DNA of 64,000 nt from assembly GCA_027627225.1 (NCBI GenBank), contig CM051026.1, forward strand, positions 5,572,415-5,636,414, written 5' to 3'. Source of the DNA: Congeria kusceri. Taxonomy: Eukaryota > Mollusca > Bivalvia > Myida > Dreissenidae. The position numbers and the translations under genes were made by a program. Under the pieces are notes generated by a model, which made no database searches, was not told the DNA's origin, and saw only the letters and a list, made by a program, of their open reading frames with translations. This document shows, piece after piece, positions 1-12,890 of this stretch (the stretch's first letter is position 1; every line of letters begins with the position of its first letter).

Positions 1-387
1 CACCTTATTAGGACAATGATCTTTCTATATCACAATATCTAAGTGATTTAAATCATTGTCTGAGTGTTTATCATAGAAATGGTGATGCAGACAGATGCAG
101 TTTAAACTCGTTTGATTAGTTGACGTGTTCTAAATTGATATCAATAGATACATTTACTTGTGCACGAACGATATAGGCCTCTCCTGAAACTAGGTAATCT
201 TGCTCTGAAAGGCTTTTCTTATGCGCATGTGTACCGGAAGAATTTTACTCTCTCGAGCCTATATTCTGGCTGATTGATTGACATGGTATTCTCACATACC
301 AGACAATTTAATTTTAGCAATTTAATCACAAAATACCAGCTGAAAGCATTTCCATATTATATTGCTGACCTGTATATTAAATGGACT
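1..387. other. No gene; short dispersed repeat at 9-116
   Basis: No coding region is seen. Bases 9-116 (ggacaatgatctttc ... cagtttaaa) resemble 11789-11860, so they belong to an unnamed dispersed repeat. The rest shows no structure I can name. Confidence 0.5.
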
Positions 388-513
388 GAACTGCAGATGG
401 TCCAAACGTAACAACGAAATAAAATTGTCAACAATACATGATTTCCTTAAATAATTGTATCGACCCCATTAAAAAATTTGACAAGTATGTTTTTATTTAC
501 TTGAAAAACAATT
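388..513 (+). mobile_element. Family R TIR element, left-end fragment
   Basis: Similar to the left part of the complete R element at 40814-41272: it shares the run from cagatggtc to the attaaaaaatt.gaca block in the same order. It stops where the family A element begins, so A probably inserted into an older R copy. No coding potential. Confidence 0.6.
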
Positions 514-1454
514 ATTATACCCCCACAAACGAAGTTTAGGGGGGGTATATAGGAGTGAGCTTGTCGGTCTTTTGGTTTCCGGATTATAACTCGAGAAAGG
601 CTTGACATATTCAAATGGTACAAATGTGTAACATCATAGAATACAGGTTAAGTTCAATGTAGGTTACAAACCACTAAATTTTGACAGAGTTATGGCCGCT
701 TTTCGACTTATAATTCCCTAAAAACATGGTTTCCGGATAACTCAAGAACGGCTCTTCAAATAATTTTTGGTACACGTGTAACATCATACAATTCAGTTGA
801 AGTTTGATGTTGGTTACAAACCACTAAATTTTGACAGAGTTATGGCCCCTTTTCGACTTATAATTCCCTAAAAACAAGATTTTTTATGATAACCCAAGAA
901 TGGCTTGACATATTCAAATAATTATTGGTATACATGTGTAGCGTCAGAAAATACGGGTCAAGTTCGAATTTGGTTACAAACCACTAAATTTTGACAGAGT
1001 TATGGCCCTTTATTTGACTTAAATTCCCTAAAAACATGGATTCCTGACGATAAGTCAACAGTGACTCTTGACATATTTAAATAATTATTGTTACACATGT
1101 GTAGCATCATAAGATACAGGTCGAGTTCGACTTTGGTTACAAGCCACTAAATTTTGACACAGTTATGGCCTCCCTATTTGACTTAAATTCCCGAAATATA
1201 TGGACAGTAACTCATGAAAGGCTTCACATATTTAACTTATTTTTGGTACATAAGTGCAACATCATAAAATACAGATCAAGTTTAACTTTGGTTACAAACC
1301 ACTAAATGTTGTCAGAGTTATGGCTCCTGTTGGATTTTTTTTTATAAATACACTATTGACCATTCTCTGTCCATTTCTTTCGAATGGATGCCATAGTTTT
1401 GTGACAAGGCCATATTGTGGGGGTATATCGGTCACTCATGTGAGAATTCCAGTT
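514..1454 (+). mobile_element. Family A tandem-core element, copy 1
   Basis: The 5' end is a hairpin (TATACCCCC at 516-524 with GGGGGTATA at 541-549). TATACCCCCACAA (516-528) recurs as a perfect inverted 13-mer at 1415-1427. Between them lie about five diverged core units of 150-162 bp, recognisable by acagagttatggcc near 685, 835, 995, 1157 and 1312. The 3' end has a small hairpin (TCAC 1432-1435 / GTGA 1440-1443) followed by GAATTCCAGTT. The short open frames inside are not conserved between units and are not genes. Two more copies lie at 25945-26482 and 41952-42776. Confidence 0.85.
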
Positions 1455-2418
1455 AGTCCCCAACCGGTGTTTCACCAGTGGGGACTATAGGTTTGCCGTC
1501 CGTCCGTCCGTCAGTCCGTCCGTCTGCAAAATATTTTTAATGCGATAACTCAAAAAGTACTGAAGATATTAGATGAAACTTTGTATACATATGAACCGCA
1601 ATGTGAGTATTATGAATAACATTTTATTTTACCAGAGGTCAAAGGTCACGTGACTTACTTAAAATAGAAATATACAAAAACAAACTGAATCCTACTATAA
1701 CTCAAAAAGTACTGAAGATATTTTTATGAAACTTGGTATACATATAAACGGCAATGTGAGGATTATGCTGGACTTTTTTTTTCACCAGAGATCAATGGTC
1801 ACGTGACTGTTACTATAAATAGAAATAAACTAAATACTGTTATAATTCGAAAAGTACATAAGATATGACAATGAAACTTGGTACATTGATTGAACTATAG
1901 GTTTGCCATCTGTCTGTGTGTCTCTCTATCTGTTCGTCCGTATATTTGTCCGTCCGTCTGTCTGTCCATCCCCAAAACTTAGTTCCTACAATAACTCAAA
2001 AAGTACTGAACTTATTTCGATGAAACCGGGTATACATATAAACAGCATTGTGGCAATGTGAGGATTATGCACGACCTTTTATTTTTCATCAGAGGTCAAA
2101 GGTCACATGACTGTTACTTAAAATAGAATTAACTTAATACTGTAATAATTCTTAAAGAACATAACATATGATCATGAAACTTGGTACACATAATGGACTA
2201 TATGATCGCCCTCTGTCAGTTTGGTACTGCAATAACTCAAAAAGTAACTTGAATGTCTGGTTAATGTTACTAAAATAGAAAAAAAAAATACTTGATACTG
2301 CAGTGACAAATGTGATTTGAATATGAAACTTTGTACATCTACATATAAAGGGCGATTTGACAGTATTGCACACTGTTTAATTAGCAGGGGTTTTCACCGG
2401 TAGGGGACTCTTGTATTG
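1455..2418 (+). mobile_element. Family B tandem-core element
   Basis: It starts directly after copy 1 of family A. The 5' hairpin uses GTCCCC (1456) and GGGGAC (1480-1485). The 14-mer GTCCCCAACCGGTG (1456-1469) is repeated inverted at 2395-2408 with one mismatch. A GTCC/GTCTG microsatellite follows (1496-1527, again near 1907-1970). Core units of ~150 bp are marked by taactcaaaaagtact near 1548, 1698, 1849, 1990, 2145 and 2230. Two perfect AGGTCAAAGGTCA direct repeats are present (1636-1648, 2093-2105), the first overlapping CACGTG. The end reads GGGGACTCTTGTATT. Confidence 0.8.
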
Positions 2419-2587
2419 CTTGCAATACTATCAAAACCTTGTTGTAAATATTTCTTACTGGTAATTCCTTTCTTGATTCAGTAAAATAATGTATGCATAT
2501 GTTAACATTATACACGTTTATATGCTAAATGTGTAATGTAATCAGCCATACTTAAAATGCAGAATGTTTTTTGTTTTTTTTATATTG

Positions 2588-3549
2588 TAGGAATGGGATA
2601 GAATACTTGATTATTCGAATATTGGATAATATTAGAATATAAAAAAACGAATACGAATATTTGATTTTCTTATTTATTTAAAGAATTTTTTTTTTTTTTT
2701 AAATCATATTTTTTCCCCAGTTTGATTGCAAAGTTAGCATGAATTCCAGTCGTATTGCTTGCGTAGCAGGTGGGCGGGGGCAGTGTAACGTTTGCACTAC
2801 ACATGCTAAACATGTCCAATTAACGACAATTGATAATTGGCAGGGGTGCCACGTCTGTACAAGGGCCGCGAGTTAACGGTTTGTAGGAGACGCGAATATG
2901 ACGCATTGTATCCACAAATAACAAAACTGGGCCATGTTGTGATAACGGTTTCACAGTTTGCACAAGGCATATATTGTTGTTTATTGTCCTTAAGTGACAT
3001 CTTTACAGTTAACTTGTTTATAGTAAATTACAATTACTCTCTAAGTAAACTAATCAAAATGAATCCATTATCAGTAACAAAATTAGCATGATCTGGTCAA
3101 TCTTACTATACGTCACTTGTAAATTATTCTCCATTATATCAACACCGTATATTATACAAGAGTCTTTGTTATTAAACCATGCCACCATCACGTGCTTGGA
3201 AGTACTTTATGCGGTCATTAGACAAAACCCAGGCAACGTGTAATCTGCACAGCAGATACAAGCTTCATGGTTCTGAAAAAAAACCGGAACGATTAACAAA
3301 TTCACTGTCAATACATCTAAAAATATCTTACATTTCTTTATATTTGTCTAACACTCACAAAGTTATATCGCTCATTTACCACTAAAATAAGGTAACACAA
3401 CTAGGCACACATAGTATACAGATTTCGGATAGGTAAATATTCGGACAGGGTGCTGTATATAGTAGTATTTACTAAACGAATATTCGTATATATTCGAATA
3501 CCTAAAATTAAAATTTGAATATTGATTTCAGTATTCAGTCATATCCCTA
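2588..3549. mobile_element. Family W, possible TIR element
   Basis: The left end TAGGAATGGGATAGAATACT (2588-2607) matches the inverted right end (3530-3549) at about 15 of 20 positions. Both subterminal regions are rich in TCGAATA/CGAATATTCG. The interior has only short open frames on both strands (2806-3000, 2837-3091), which look accidental. The ends resemble those of hAT-type elements, but no clear target duplication is visible. Confidence 0.4.
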
Positions 3550-4163
3550 ATATATTGGTATTCAAAACGCCAAAAAGCGCTTTGTACAAGTATATGTGAT
3601 TGGTTATCATATTGCCTCAAGAACATAATAAGAAAGGCCTCTTTATGGAGATCCCAACACAAGAATCATCGATAAAATACTGTAATTGAAATATCAGAAA
3701 ATATTTAATTATAGTGAAATAATAATATTGAAACAAGAACATTTCCTAGGCGCAAAATCTTCCCTGAAGCAAATGACATTAACGACGTCATTGCATGCCA
3801 ATTGACGTGCTCGGGGTTGCCTATAGTGACTCGTTTTAAATGCATTCCATTTTTAACAAGGAATAGTAAAATCGCTGAAATTTTGTAAATTGATGCAATA
3901 TATATTCAGTTTATTTTAATGTACTTTTTTTCTATGAAATAATCATGTCTAAAAATATGAAAAAAATTTACATTAAATTTGATCATCCCTCGTTCATCAC
4001 CGGAAATTTAAATTGTTTACTTAGGTGGGAGAGGTCTGAGCTCTTAGAGCGCTTACTGTTTGTTAACCTGTTCGTCTCTTTACAACTTTACGCATTATTA
4101 TTATTTCAGGCGATTTCTTATTCAGTTACATCAATACACAGGTACTTGTAACAATGAAATTTT
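3550..4163. other. Intergenic, no gene seen
   Basis: AT-rich sequence with no convincing coding region or named repeat. The small open frame at 3945-4151 has no recognisable domain. Confidence 0.5.
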
Positions 4164-4223
4164 ATGTTCCATACGTATATCCACTAAAATAATCTTATTA
4201 AAGTGTATATACGTATGGAACAT
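4164..4223. repeat. Near-perfect 22-bp inverted repeat (hairpin)
   Basis: Arms at 4164-4185 and 4202-4223 pair with one mismatch around a 16-base AT-rich loop. The arms contain ATGTTCCATACGTATAT. This is a small foldback element or a structured site; no gene is adjacent. Confidence 0.85.
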
Positions 4224-5360
4224 TAAATAATCATTCTGGCTTCCATAACATAAAATGTCGCTTTGTAAAAATTTTTGTCGACTGTGCACGACATAAAAGT
4301 TATTAAGCAACCCACATAGTTAAGTCTACCAGCAAGTCTGAAGAATTTGACAGTTTATCAACAGTTAACAAAGATCTGCCAAAGACGGCTTTTAAATGCA
4401 CTCCTGAACCAAATAGGCAGCGTTATTGGATAGATGGATAATTTTTACATCTTGTTAGCATACTTCTAAAAAAATACGGTCTAAAACACTTCTCAATTGC
4501 AGTTTCGTTACTAAAGTGTGGAGGAAATCATTTGTCAAATGAGAATCTCATGAGATTTCATGGTCATGTGACTTTTTATCTATTTTTAGTAACAGAACAA
4601 TGTGCTGTAACTTTTGTCAAACACAGCCTGAAACAAAAATGACATTTCCTGGATTTTTAATTCACTGCTGATTGTTTTGTAAACACACTATAATTTTAAT
4701 ACCTAGTAAAAGAATATTAGATTAAACATCACTATCACCAATATTGATACAATATGTTTGCTGGTCAGACAGTAGAAATTGAACAAAAATAATGCATTAC
4801 GGAAAACGAAAACCATGTTAACAATGTGAGCACGCGAAAAGGTCAAGGTCGATCGGAAAATATCCAAATGAAAATCTCGTAGTCATGTGATGAAACAACA
4901 ATGGCAGCCTAATTGTACATTGTGTGCTGATCAGAGTTATTTTCAGGTATTTTGATTCTCAAAACACGCCACAAGTCAAAAGTTTATATTGACTTGCGTG
5001 TCTATGTAGTGATTTCCACCAGAAATTTCAAAATTATGGATTTATAGCGTGACATAAATATGTTACATGTCAGGTTGACTTTCGAAACGGGATTGGCTTC
5101 AGCGGACAGGTCTAGTCAGTACTTTATAAACTGTTCGCTGAAGTTTCTTTAGCTAATATGGCCATGGCATGTTTCCTCATTCTATTGGTACAACTGCACG
5201 TTTTGCTGACCAAAAGGCATAGACTAGAGGCTTAGATTAGAAGTAACTTATTAAGCTGATCAAATATTGAGATAGACTGTAATGACAATACGACATAGAA
5301 CAAATGCTCACATGCATTCCCTGTGAGTCACTTGCACATAAGCACCCCAAATTCAGTAGC
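4224..5360. other. Intergenic, no gene seen
   Basis: Unique-looking AT-rich sequence. No ORF with domain features, RNA gene or repeat end was recognised. Confidence 0.5.
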
Positions 5361-6487
5361 AAGGCATTAGGGCCCCGCAAATTTTTTCCCTCTATAGTTA
5401 TCCCCCTGTCTGTCCGTATGTCCGTCCGTCCACATTTTTCATGTTTTTCTTTCATAACTTCAAAACCGTTCAGCTATTATTTTGAAACTTCATGGGTGGA
5501 TAGATCTCATTAAGGATAAGTGCAGTGCACAAGAACCATTACTCTGCACTTCATGATTTTGGAGTTATTGCCTTTTATTAATTTTTCATACTTCGTTTTC
5601 GCCTGGAGCATAACTCTTGGACTATAAGAGGTATTAACTTGAAACTTCATAGGTGGATAGATCTTATTGAGAAGAAGTGCTGTTTACAAGAACCGTTACG
5701 CTGCAATTAATAATTCTGGAGTTATTGCCTTTGTTAATTTTTCATTTTCAGGCGTAGTCAACTTATGGTTTCAGCTCTCTAACTTGAGAACGAATTGAAA
5801 TATTTTAATAAAACTTCATCCATAGATACCTTATATCCAGACCTGGCTTAGGATTACATATGGGGTGGATGGGGTCACTGTCAAGGTCACCGTTGCAAAA
5901 AATAGAAAAAGGGTTTCTGCTCGATTACTCGAGAACGAATTGAGCTATTGTAATTCAACTTCATACATAGATACCTTTTATTACTAATTAGGGCCCCGCA
6001 AATTTTTTGCAGATACCCTATAGTAATCACCCTGTTCGTCCGTATATCCGTCCAACCACATTTTGGCTCACCTGAGCACGAGGACAGAGACTTGCACTGT
6101 TTGTGTATAGCCATAAGGTCTCATTTGAAGTCCAATATGGGCCAGATCGGACGTGAAGTTGTGAGTATAAAGGAGGATTTAAATTTTTCTCCTCCATTTG
6201 CAAGTTATGGCCCTATAATTATTTTCCTGTGTGTAATGTATAGGGAAAATTCCTTTTGAATGCAACTCCTCCTAGAGTATCCAACTGATTGTCTTGAAAC
6301 TTGTCTTCATTGTAGAGGGTGATGTGTAGTTGAACAGTATGTAAAGATGGGGATTGATTTTTTATTAAAAAGTACATATATTTTCATTTCCTATAATTAC
6401 TTTCAAAATTGACTGACCCCAACCTTCAAACATGCTGTCAATCGGGGCCGGCTGTCACCCATGTGACAAACTTGCAGTTCTTGCTTA
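5361..6487 (+). mobile_element. Family C tandem-core element (composite)
   Basis: The 5' motif TTAGGGCCCCGCAAATTTTT occurs at about 5367 and again near 5991, so two 5' ends are present and the region is composite. A GTCTGTCCGTATGTCCGTCC tract follows each. Core units carry ggagttattgcctt and gaaacttcat. Bases ~5790-5980 look like family E units (agatacctta, ggtcaaggtcacc). The 3' end has a perfect hairpin, TGTCAC (6453-6458) / GTGACA (6463-6468), then a terminus ending TTCTTGCTT. Confidence 0.7.
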
Positions 6488-9087
6488 ATTGTAATTGATC
6501 CGTGAAGTGTGTATACAATTGCTTACAAAACTAAGAAATGTTGCAAGAGAACCTGTTTAAATAGTGAAATAAAAAAAATAAAATCTGTGAATTATTAACA
6601 TTTTGGTAACTTGCTATGATCTATTTTCTGTATGCAATCACTGGTGATGACTCTTGGGTAAACCAACATGTTTATTACAGTATATTCTGTTCGTACCAAG
6701 TGCTTTTGAAGAATGGTTTTCATAAATAAGAAACAGATTTTGAACGAATAAACACCATAAACATTCATATGAACTATTTACTAAAATTACATTGTATTGA
6801 TTTACATCCCATGGACAGCGGCTTAAAATTAAACGTACCCGCATTTTAAGACAGTGGAAGAAGAGTTACCCGGTAGAGATTTCGGTATTTCCGGTAACTT
6901 TCTTCCTGTCAGATTTAATTATATAAAGCGGATATACACAAATTGTGAAATGCTTTGTAAATTTTGAAAAAAAAAGTCATGATCGATTGGGAACCGTTAC
7001 AAATATCGTCTATTTGTAGACTTAAACTTTTGTTTCGTAGATGCTTTTGCTTGTGTAATGTTTAAGAAAGTACGTGTCAATATTAGTCATTTGGAAACAA
7101 ACAAAAATGCCAGCTGCATTGACAAGTGTTGATTTTCCTTTCCAAAAATTATTGGTGATTTATTGCAAATAATTCCTGTTTTTAACATTCATAAAAACAT
7201 GAATTACGAAAAGTTAAATTCTATAAATAGGAGTACTTTAATGCTGATGGTATATCAATTTGATCGCACTTATGTTAATTATGAACATTCAAACTGATTG
7301 CCTTTTTTTGAAACTGATTGCCTTTTTACGTCATCTTCCAAAAATGACCGTTTGTGAATTTGAAAAAAAAAAAGGGATGCTCACGTTGTTATTAAAGCTT
7401 TAAATTGTCTTTAATGTGCACTTATTTACTTGTTTTAATAAGCCATTACATAGTGCCAATAGAAAAGAGTAGAAGAAAAAAATAAAATAATTACTTAAAA
7501 AAAAAAAATTCTCCCTCCCTCATGATTTTTTGGAAAAAGTGCCTGAGAAACAATTCATTAATTGTTTTGAGCCTTACTTCATTAAGACTGAAACTATCTC
7601 ACGTATTGTTTTATACATAACTGTGTCCTGCTTCATAGCATAAGAGACCGCCGCTATTGCTACACAACATAAAAGCTTGCCCTTGAAAAACCTGGTACAG
7701 TCTAACCTCGTTATTTGGAAGTCGTGGGGACCAATAAAAATACTACGAAATAATGATTATTTGAAATAAACATTTCTAGATAGCATTATTGTTGAAAAAA
7801 AAAACGCCAAACTGTATTCACTATTAATAGTGAATCTTTCCTTATGTATGATTTCCACTGACTTTTGTACACGGCGCAATATATTTTATTTAGAATCTGT
7901 TACAAGTAAATGCGAACTGATGATCTAACGAATGATTTACCAACTAAAGTACAAAAAACAACAATGAAATAACAAGGAATTCAGATTAACTTGTTATAAA
8001 TAATGGTGATCTACAGTACATGCTTTGCATGCAGACAGTGTTGCAACAAGCATCAATCAATATTTTTTGGTCCTCCTGAACACCGTCCATGCAGCGTTTG
8101 TGCGTTAGCGATTATTGATTATTTAACTTTTAAGTCGGTCAATAGCTATAAATAGCAAATGTTTACTTGTTATGTATCCCCGACCATAAAAGTTGTTTTG
8201 TCTTGTCTCGTCTTGAATAAACTTGAAACATGGTCTTGTGTGTTTATTTGTAACCTGTTGAGAAGCACAGATAATGCTTGATGTTTTGGCCTTGAAGGCA
8301 AATTTGGACAATGTTCCAGATTAGGAATGTTGCATGACAGATTTCTTGAAAGTGATTTGGTCTGTAGTTGCAAATTATAAATTCTATTATCAGAAGGCTG
8401 GCAAAAAATGTGGATGCCATGGATATTTATATTGTTCCCAGATTTTATATAGTTTGTATTGATGAAAATTGTAACTTTCAGTTTTACACCATTAAAACAA
8501 TTTTTGAGCGATCAGTCGTTAAACTGTATAATAAGTTTCACTCCCATTAGTTGAATCATTTATCAGTAAGACAATCCAAATGGTGTAAAGTTATCAGGTC
8601 GTGTAACGCTACTGTCCCTACTATCTTGGTTGCAAGTAATTAGGGCAAATTCACCAATGTTGGATGAAGGTTGAATGCTTTCAACGCGGTGTAATCTGTT
8701 ACTGTGCATAAATATTTTCACAAACAGATGCGTGTTTGTATCAAAGAAAATTACACTTTAAAGGCGTTTAAACAGGATTTGTTGGCATTTCGAATTGTTG
8801 TAGATCATAAAAACCAGTCTGATAAAGATACACTACCATAGTTGGGACATTACAACTTAGGTTGGGACAGCCGATTGCGAGCTTTGGACGCTGATGAAAA
8901 CTCTCAGCCTATCCCGCTGAGCCATTTACTAGGGTCTACTTTAAATTAGTTGTCAATTTATTGAATAGCAGTGTTGTTGCATTTACACACCTCGATGCTA
9001 AGACTGTTTACTGGCTAAACTTGTTTTCTGCAAATAAGATAATGGAGCCTAATAGTTCCAAAAATAGTAAATATTAAAATTTAAATT
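6488..9087. other. Intergenic, no gene; one pogo-like end near 7696
   Basis: No coding region is supported. At about 7694-7740 the sequence TACAGTCTAACCTCGTTATTT resembles the end of a pogo/Tigger-type (Tc1-mariner superfamily) element. I could not find a partner end, so it is a fragment. Poly(A)/AT runs occur near 7360-7500. Confidence 0.45.
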
Positions 9088-9322
9088 CTTCATCATCATT
9101 GTCATCATCATCATTGTCGTTTTCATTGTCATCTTCTTCATCATTAGCAGCATCATTATCGTCAGAACCATATCGTCACCATCGTCATAATCACCATTAG
9201 TAGCAACAGCATCGTCGTCGCCGTCATATCCTTGCCGTTATGGTAGTAATCACTAAAAATGTCAGAATGATGACCACATCGACATGATCACCAACATCTC
9301 CTACATCATCATCATCTCCATC
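9088..9322. repeat. Imperfect CAT/ATC trinucleotide tract
   Basis: About 235 bp of degenerate tcatcatcat / catcgtcgtc repeats. Both strands are interrupted by stop codons, so it does not encode an acidic or Ser-rich tract. It is a decayed microsatellite. Confidence 0.8.
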
Positions 9323-11285
9323 TTTACAGAGCTCTACTTTAATGCACTTATTTACAAATATTAAACCCTGAAATCAATAAATGATGTGGCAATTTTAAGG
9401 GTACGTTTTTATTGATACATACAAGTTTACATGGTTTCCGTTTTTTACAATCTCAACCAAGTGAAGATGTGTTTTGTCTTTCAATTTGTAAGCAAAGCTG
9501 TTTGCCAGATAAAGCAATACTTATATAAAAATGTCAATTTTCAATGAAACTTAAATGAACCTCTTGCAAGACAGCGACAGCATACAAGATTGTATTCACA
9601 TGCTCTGTAAGAATTGAAAAAATGTCAGCAATCTTGGGGTGTTCATATGCTGTTTTGTGTTGCTATAAATATAATAATAGTTCATGCATGTCCTCTCGTG
9701 TTTGCGTGACAGGTATTTTTAACACAAGTTCACTACGAACTAGACATCGAACGATTGACATCATGTGAAACCTAAAAAATAGTAGTTCTATTATCAACAG
9801 ATATTTTACAATTTTTATAGAGTTAAAAACAATAAATGTAGCAAGAAAACTATGTCATTTGAAGCGTAAAATAGCATAAGTTCAAGACTTCAATATGTTT
9901 TCAATTTCAACTTTGCACAATATTACATAAATATATTGGCACTATACATTAATATGTTAGTACAAAACATTTTCCTAGTTACTATATGTATATTTAACTC
10001 ATAGTTAAGATGTTCACTGTTTCAAACACCTGTATAAATATGCTATTTGATACAATGAATCAATGGTAACTGGTTTCTGTTCAATGGAAACAACCATTTT
10101 TGGTATCTGGGTAATATAGCGGCAGGTACCCAGGTAGTCAATTACTGCTCATCTCACTACTAACCAGGAAGTGCTCAGTGTAATGAAATTGTCTTAATTC
10201 TTCATTTATTGCAGTTAAATGGACTAAGAAGTTGGTAATTTGGTATTTGATGTATGGAATGTTTCTCTGTTAGGCTACAACTCAAGTGGCACCTGTACAT
10301 GTGAACTGAACTTTGAAGGAATGCCCTGTGATGCGTGCTTTGATGACTGCCATCTGCAGCCAAGGTTTTTTGAATACTACAACAACCTAAATATGTGATA
10401 TCTACCAGTATATATTAACATACTTTCCCAGGGGTAGCAAAATCTTGCATTGCCTTACTTTTCTGTTGTTGACAAATGATTTTGCTGCTTGTCTGTAATG
10501 TATAGTATTTATACATAAGTTTGGCAAGATGTCATTTGTCCGTATATGCTTTGGGAAAAGCTGGGCAATATGGACAATTGATTTCACCATCCTAGTTTCT
10601 ATAACTGTTAACATTTTCAAAACCCAGATGACACTATTTCAGTCAGCATAATCAGGTTATCATTCACTCTTTCACCTCATGACATGAATGATCTTGTGGC
10701 GTAAAATCACCTGACAGCGAGTGTAAAGGTTCAATGTAGCAATCACTGGAAATCTAGGATCATGGTCCACATTGATATTAAATATGTCAGAGGTCAGATT
10801 AATGATGTAAAGTATTTATCTCAAAGTTAGATAGTGATGATATGGGTTTAAACTCGTCTTCTGTGTCACATACTAAATATTGCAGACTTTGGACTGTAAT
10901 TTTCCATATATCTGCATGAAATGACCCATTTATGTCACCAGGCACAAGTATCAAAAAAAGGGCCAATAAACATTTTGTTTTGATGTGTCATTTCATTTCA
11001 TTTGTACATTTCGAATGAAGGATTCAGTCACGTACCTTTTGTATAGCAGATAAACGCATGGCGTGTACAGGCCACCTCAGCACCATCGATCCACCTCATT
11101 TCAAGATGTTCCACAAAAAACTAAGCAAAATGAACATTTTGCAATAATCCTTTATACAGATATAAAGACATTTTTATCTGTGATTCACCTTGTTTGTAGA
11201 TAGATAGAAGTAAATTGTTTTATTGGCAACACTTGTCAGGACATAGTTTAATGCATCGTTAAAAAAATACAAAAGTGAACAGTCA
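9323..11285. other. Intergenic, no gene seen
   Basis: AT-rich sequence without recognisable coding, RNA or element ends. Confidence 0.5.
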
Positions 11286-11777
11286 TTTATGTAAATGGTC
11301 CGTTTACGTGGCAGTGCTTGCAATTTGATATATATATTTATGTAAATGGTCCGTTTACATGGCAGTGCTTGCAATTGGATATATATTTATGTAAATGGTC
11401 CGTTTACGTGGCAGTGCTTGCAATTGGATATATATTTATGTAAATGGTCCGTTTACGTGGCAGTGCTTGCAATTTGATATATATTTATGTAAATGGTCCG
11501 TTTACGTGGCAGTGCTTGCAATTGGATATATATTTATGTAAATGGTCCGTTTACGTGGCAGTGCTTGCAATTTGATATATATTTATGTAAATGGTCCGTT
11601 TACGTGGCAGTGCTTGCAATTTGATATATATTTATGTAAATGGTCCGTTTACGTGGCAGTGCTTGCAATTGGATATATATTTATGTAAATGGTCCGTTTA
11701 CGTGGCAGTGCTTGCAATTGGATATATATTTATGTAAATGGTCCGTTTACGTGGCAGTGCTTGCAATTTGATATATA
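11286..11777. repeat. 49-bp minisatellite, 10 units
   Basis: Ten nearly identical head-to-tail units start at 11286, 11337, 11386, 11435, 11484, 11533, 11582, 11631, 11680 and 11729. The period is 49 bp (first unit 51). Each contains GTAAATGGTCCGTTTAC, a short hairpin (GTAAA/TTTAC). Unit 2 has TTTACAT where others have TTTACGT, and a T/G variant alternates in caatTtgata / caatTggata. Because 49 is not a multiple of 3, a reading frame cannot persist across the array. Confidence 0.97.
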
Positions 11778-12029
11778 TGTACTATTGTTTGGACAATTAT
11801 CTTTCTGTGTCTCTATCTTGTATGAAACATAGAAATGCTGATGGAGACAAAGTTTAAAGCAGCAGTCCATAACTATAAACTGAAACTTTTCATAAATTTT
11901 TTCTAATGGACATCTTACCTATCAAAATACAAAAAAAAAACGCATTGAAATCGGTAAAATGAATATTTAGGTAAATTTTTGTCGTATAGTTTCTGTTTGC
12001 GATAGCTCGTGATGCCTCTGGAGTAAATC
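11778..12029. repeat. Short dispersed repeat plus unique sequence
   Basis: Bases 11789-11860 resemble 9-116. No gene is seen in the remainder. Confidence 0.45.
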
Positions 12030-12888
12030 AGCATGTACAGTGATTATTTAGTGACTTGTGGCCCCTGCTCTCTAACCAGACATGTTTAAACAGAAACTGT
12101 GCCAAGCCCCAGATTACCATAATTATTTTGGGCGTTTTGTCCATTGTGTGTGCGTGTGTGAGTTAACACTGGGCGGAATTCTAGTCCCAACAATTATTTA
12201 GTGACTTGCGGCCTCCTTATTTAGTGACTTGTGACCTCCTGGTTTTCCACCAGACGTGTTTTACAAAATGTGTGCCAATCCCTAGATATATTTTATCTGC
12301 TCTGTGTGCCTGCATGAGTACGTCAGATAACACTGCTAACACGGGGCAGAATTCAACCAAATTACACATGAATCATCCTTGGGTGATAGAGAAAATCCGT
12401 TGTGCATACAAGCAAATATTATTAGTCTACATTGCTGATATGACCTGTTACATGATCTTACATTTGCGAAATTATACACTAAAAGCTCTGCACAGTCTAT
12501 CAAGTTTTGAGTTTTATACAAATTATCGAAGTACAAATTTGCTTCCTGATACGTATTTGTTCACCACTGTAGGGCAGACTTTTCAGTTCACTTTGTATAT
12601 TTTGAGCAGTTTTGTTTTACTGTCACCAGTTATACACGTAATTTCTCTAGTAAACGCCATGCATTTGTAAATCTCAACATACCATGTTTAAGGGTGTAGC
12701 AATATTGTATCATTTATCTGCTGAGTGGCACGTAATCTTCAGCAATTTATATAACTTTTTTACTGGGTCTAAAAAACTATGTTGAAATTCCATGTCTGTT
12801 ATTACTGGCCTGGATGATTTTGATGAGGTTCAACTGTATTGTTTATTTGCATTGATCAGTATCTATGAAAGTGTGTTTAAATGACAGG
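12030..12888 (+). repeat. Block H, copy 1
   Basis: Diverged copy of a block also seen at 20376-21490 (continuing 22180-22265 and 22736-22825) and 26900-27770. Diagnostic parts in order are: gattatttagtgacttgtggcc; accagacatgtttaaacag; agttaacactgggc.gaattc; ccaaattacacatgaatcatccttgg; and aaacgccatgca. The first part is itself repeated within the block. A 154-codon open frame (12206-12670) runs through it but is broken in the other copies. Confidence 0.75.
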
Positions 12889-12890
12889 TA

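Noticed and set aside
9088..9322. Possible acidic or serine-rich coding tract
   Set aside because: All frames on both strands carry stops; it is a degenerate trinucleotide repeat.
11286..11777. Possible CRISPR-like array
   Set aside because: The units are contiguous 49-bp repeats without distinct spacers, in a eukaryotic genome.
12206..12670. 154-codon open frame, the longest outside the TRIM-like gene
   Set aside because: It runs through block H and is broken in the parallel copies at 20.8-21.5 and 26.9-27.5 kb; no domain and no sensible codon pattern.
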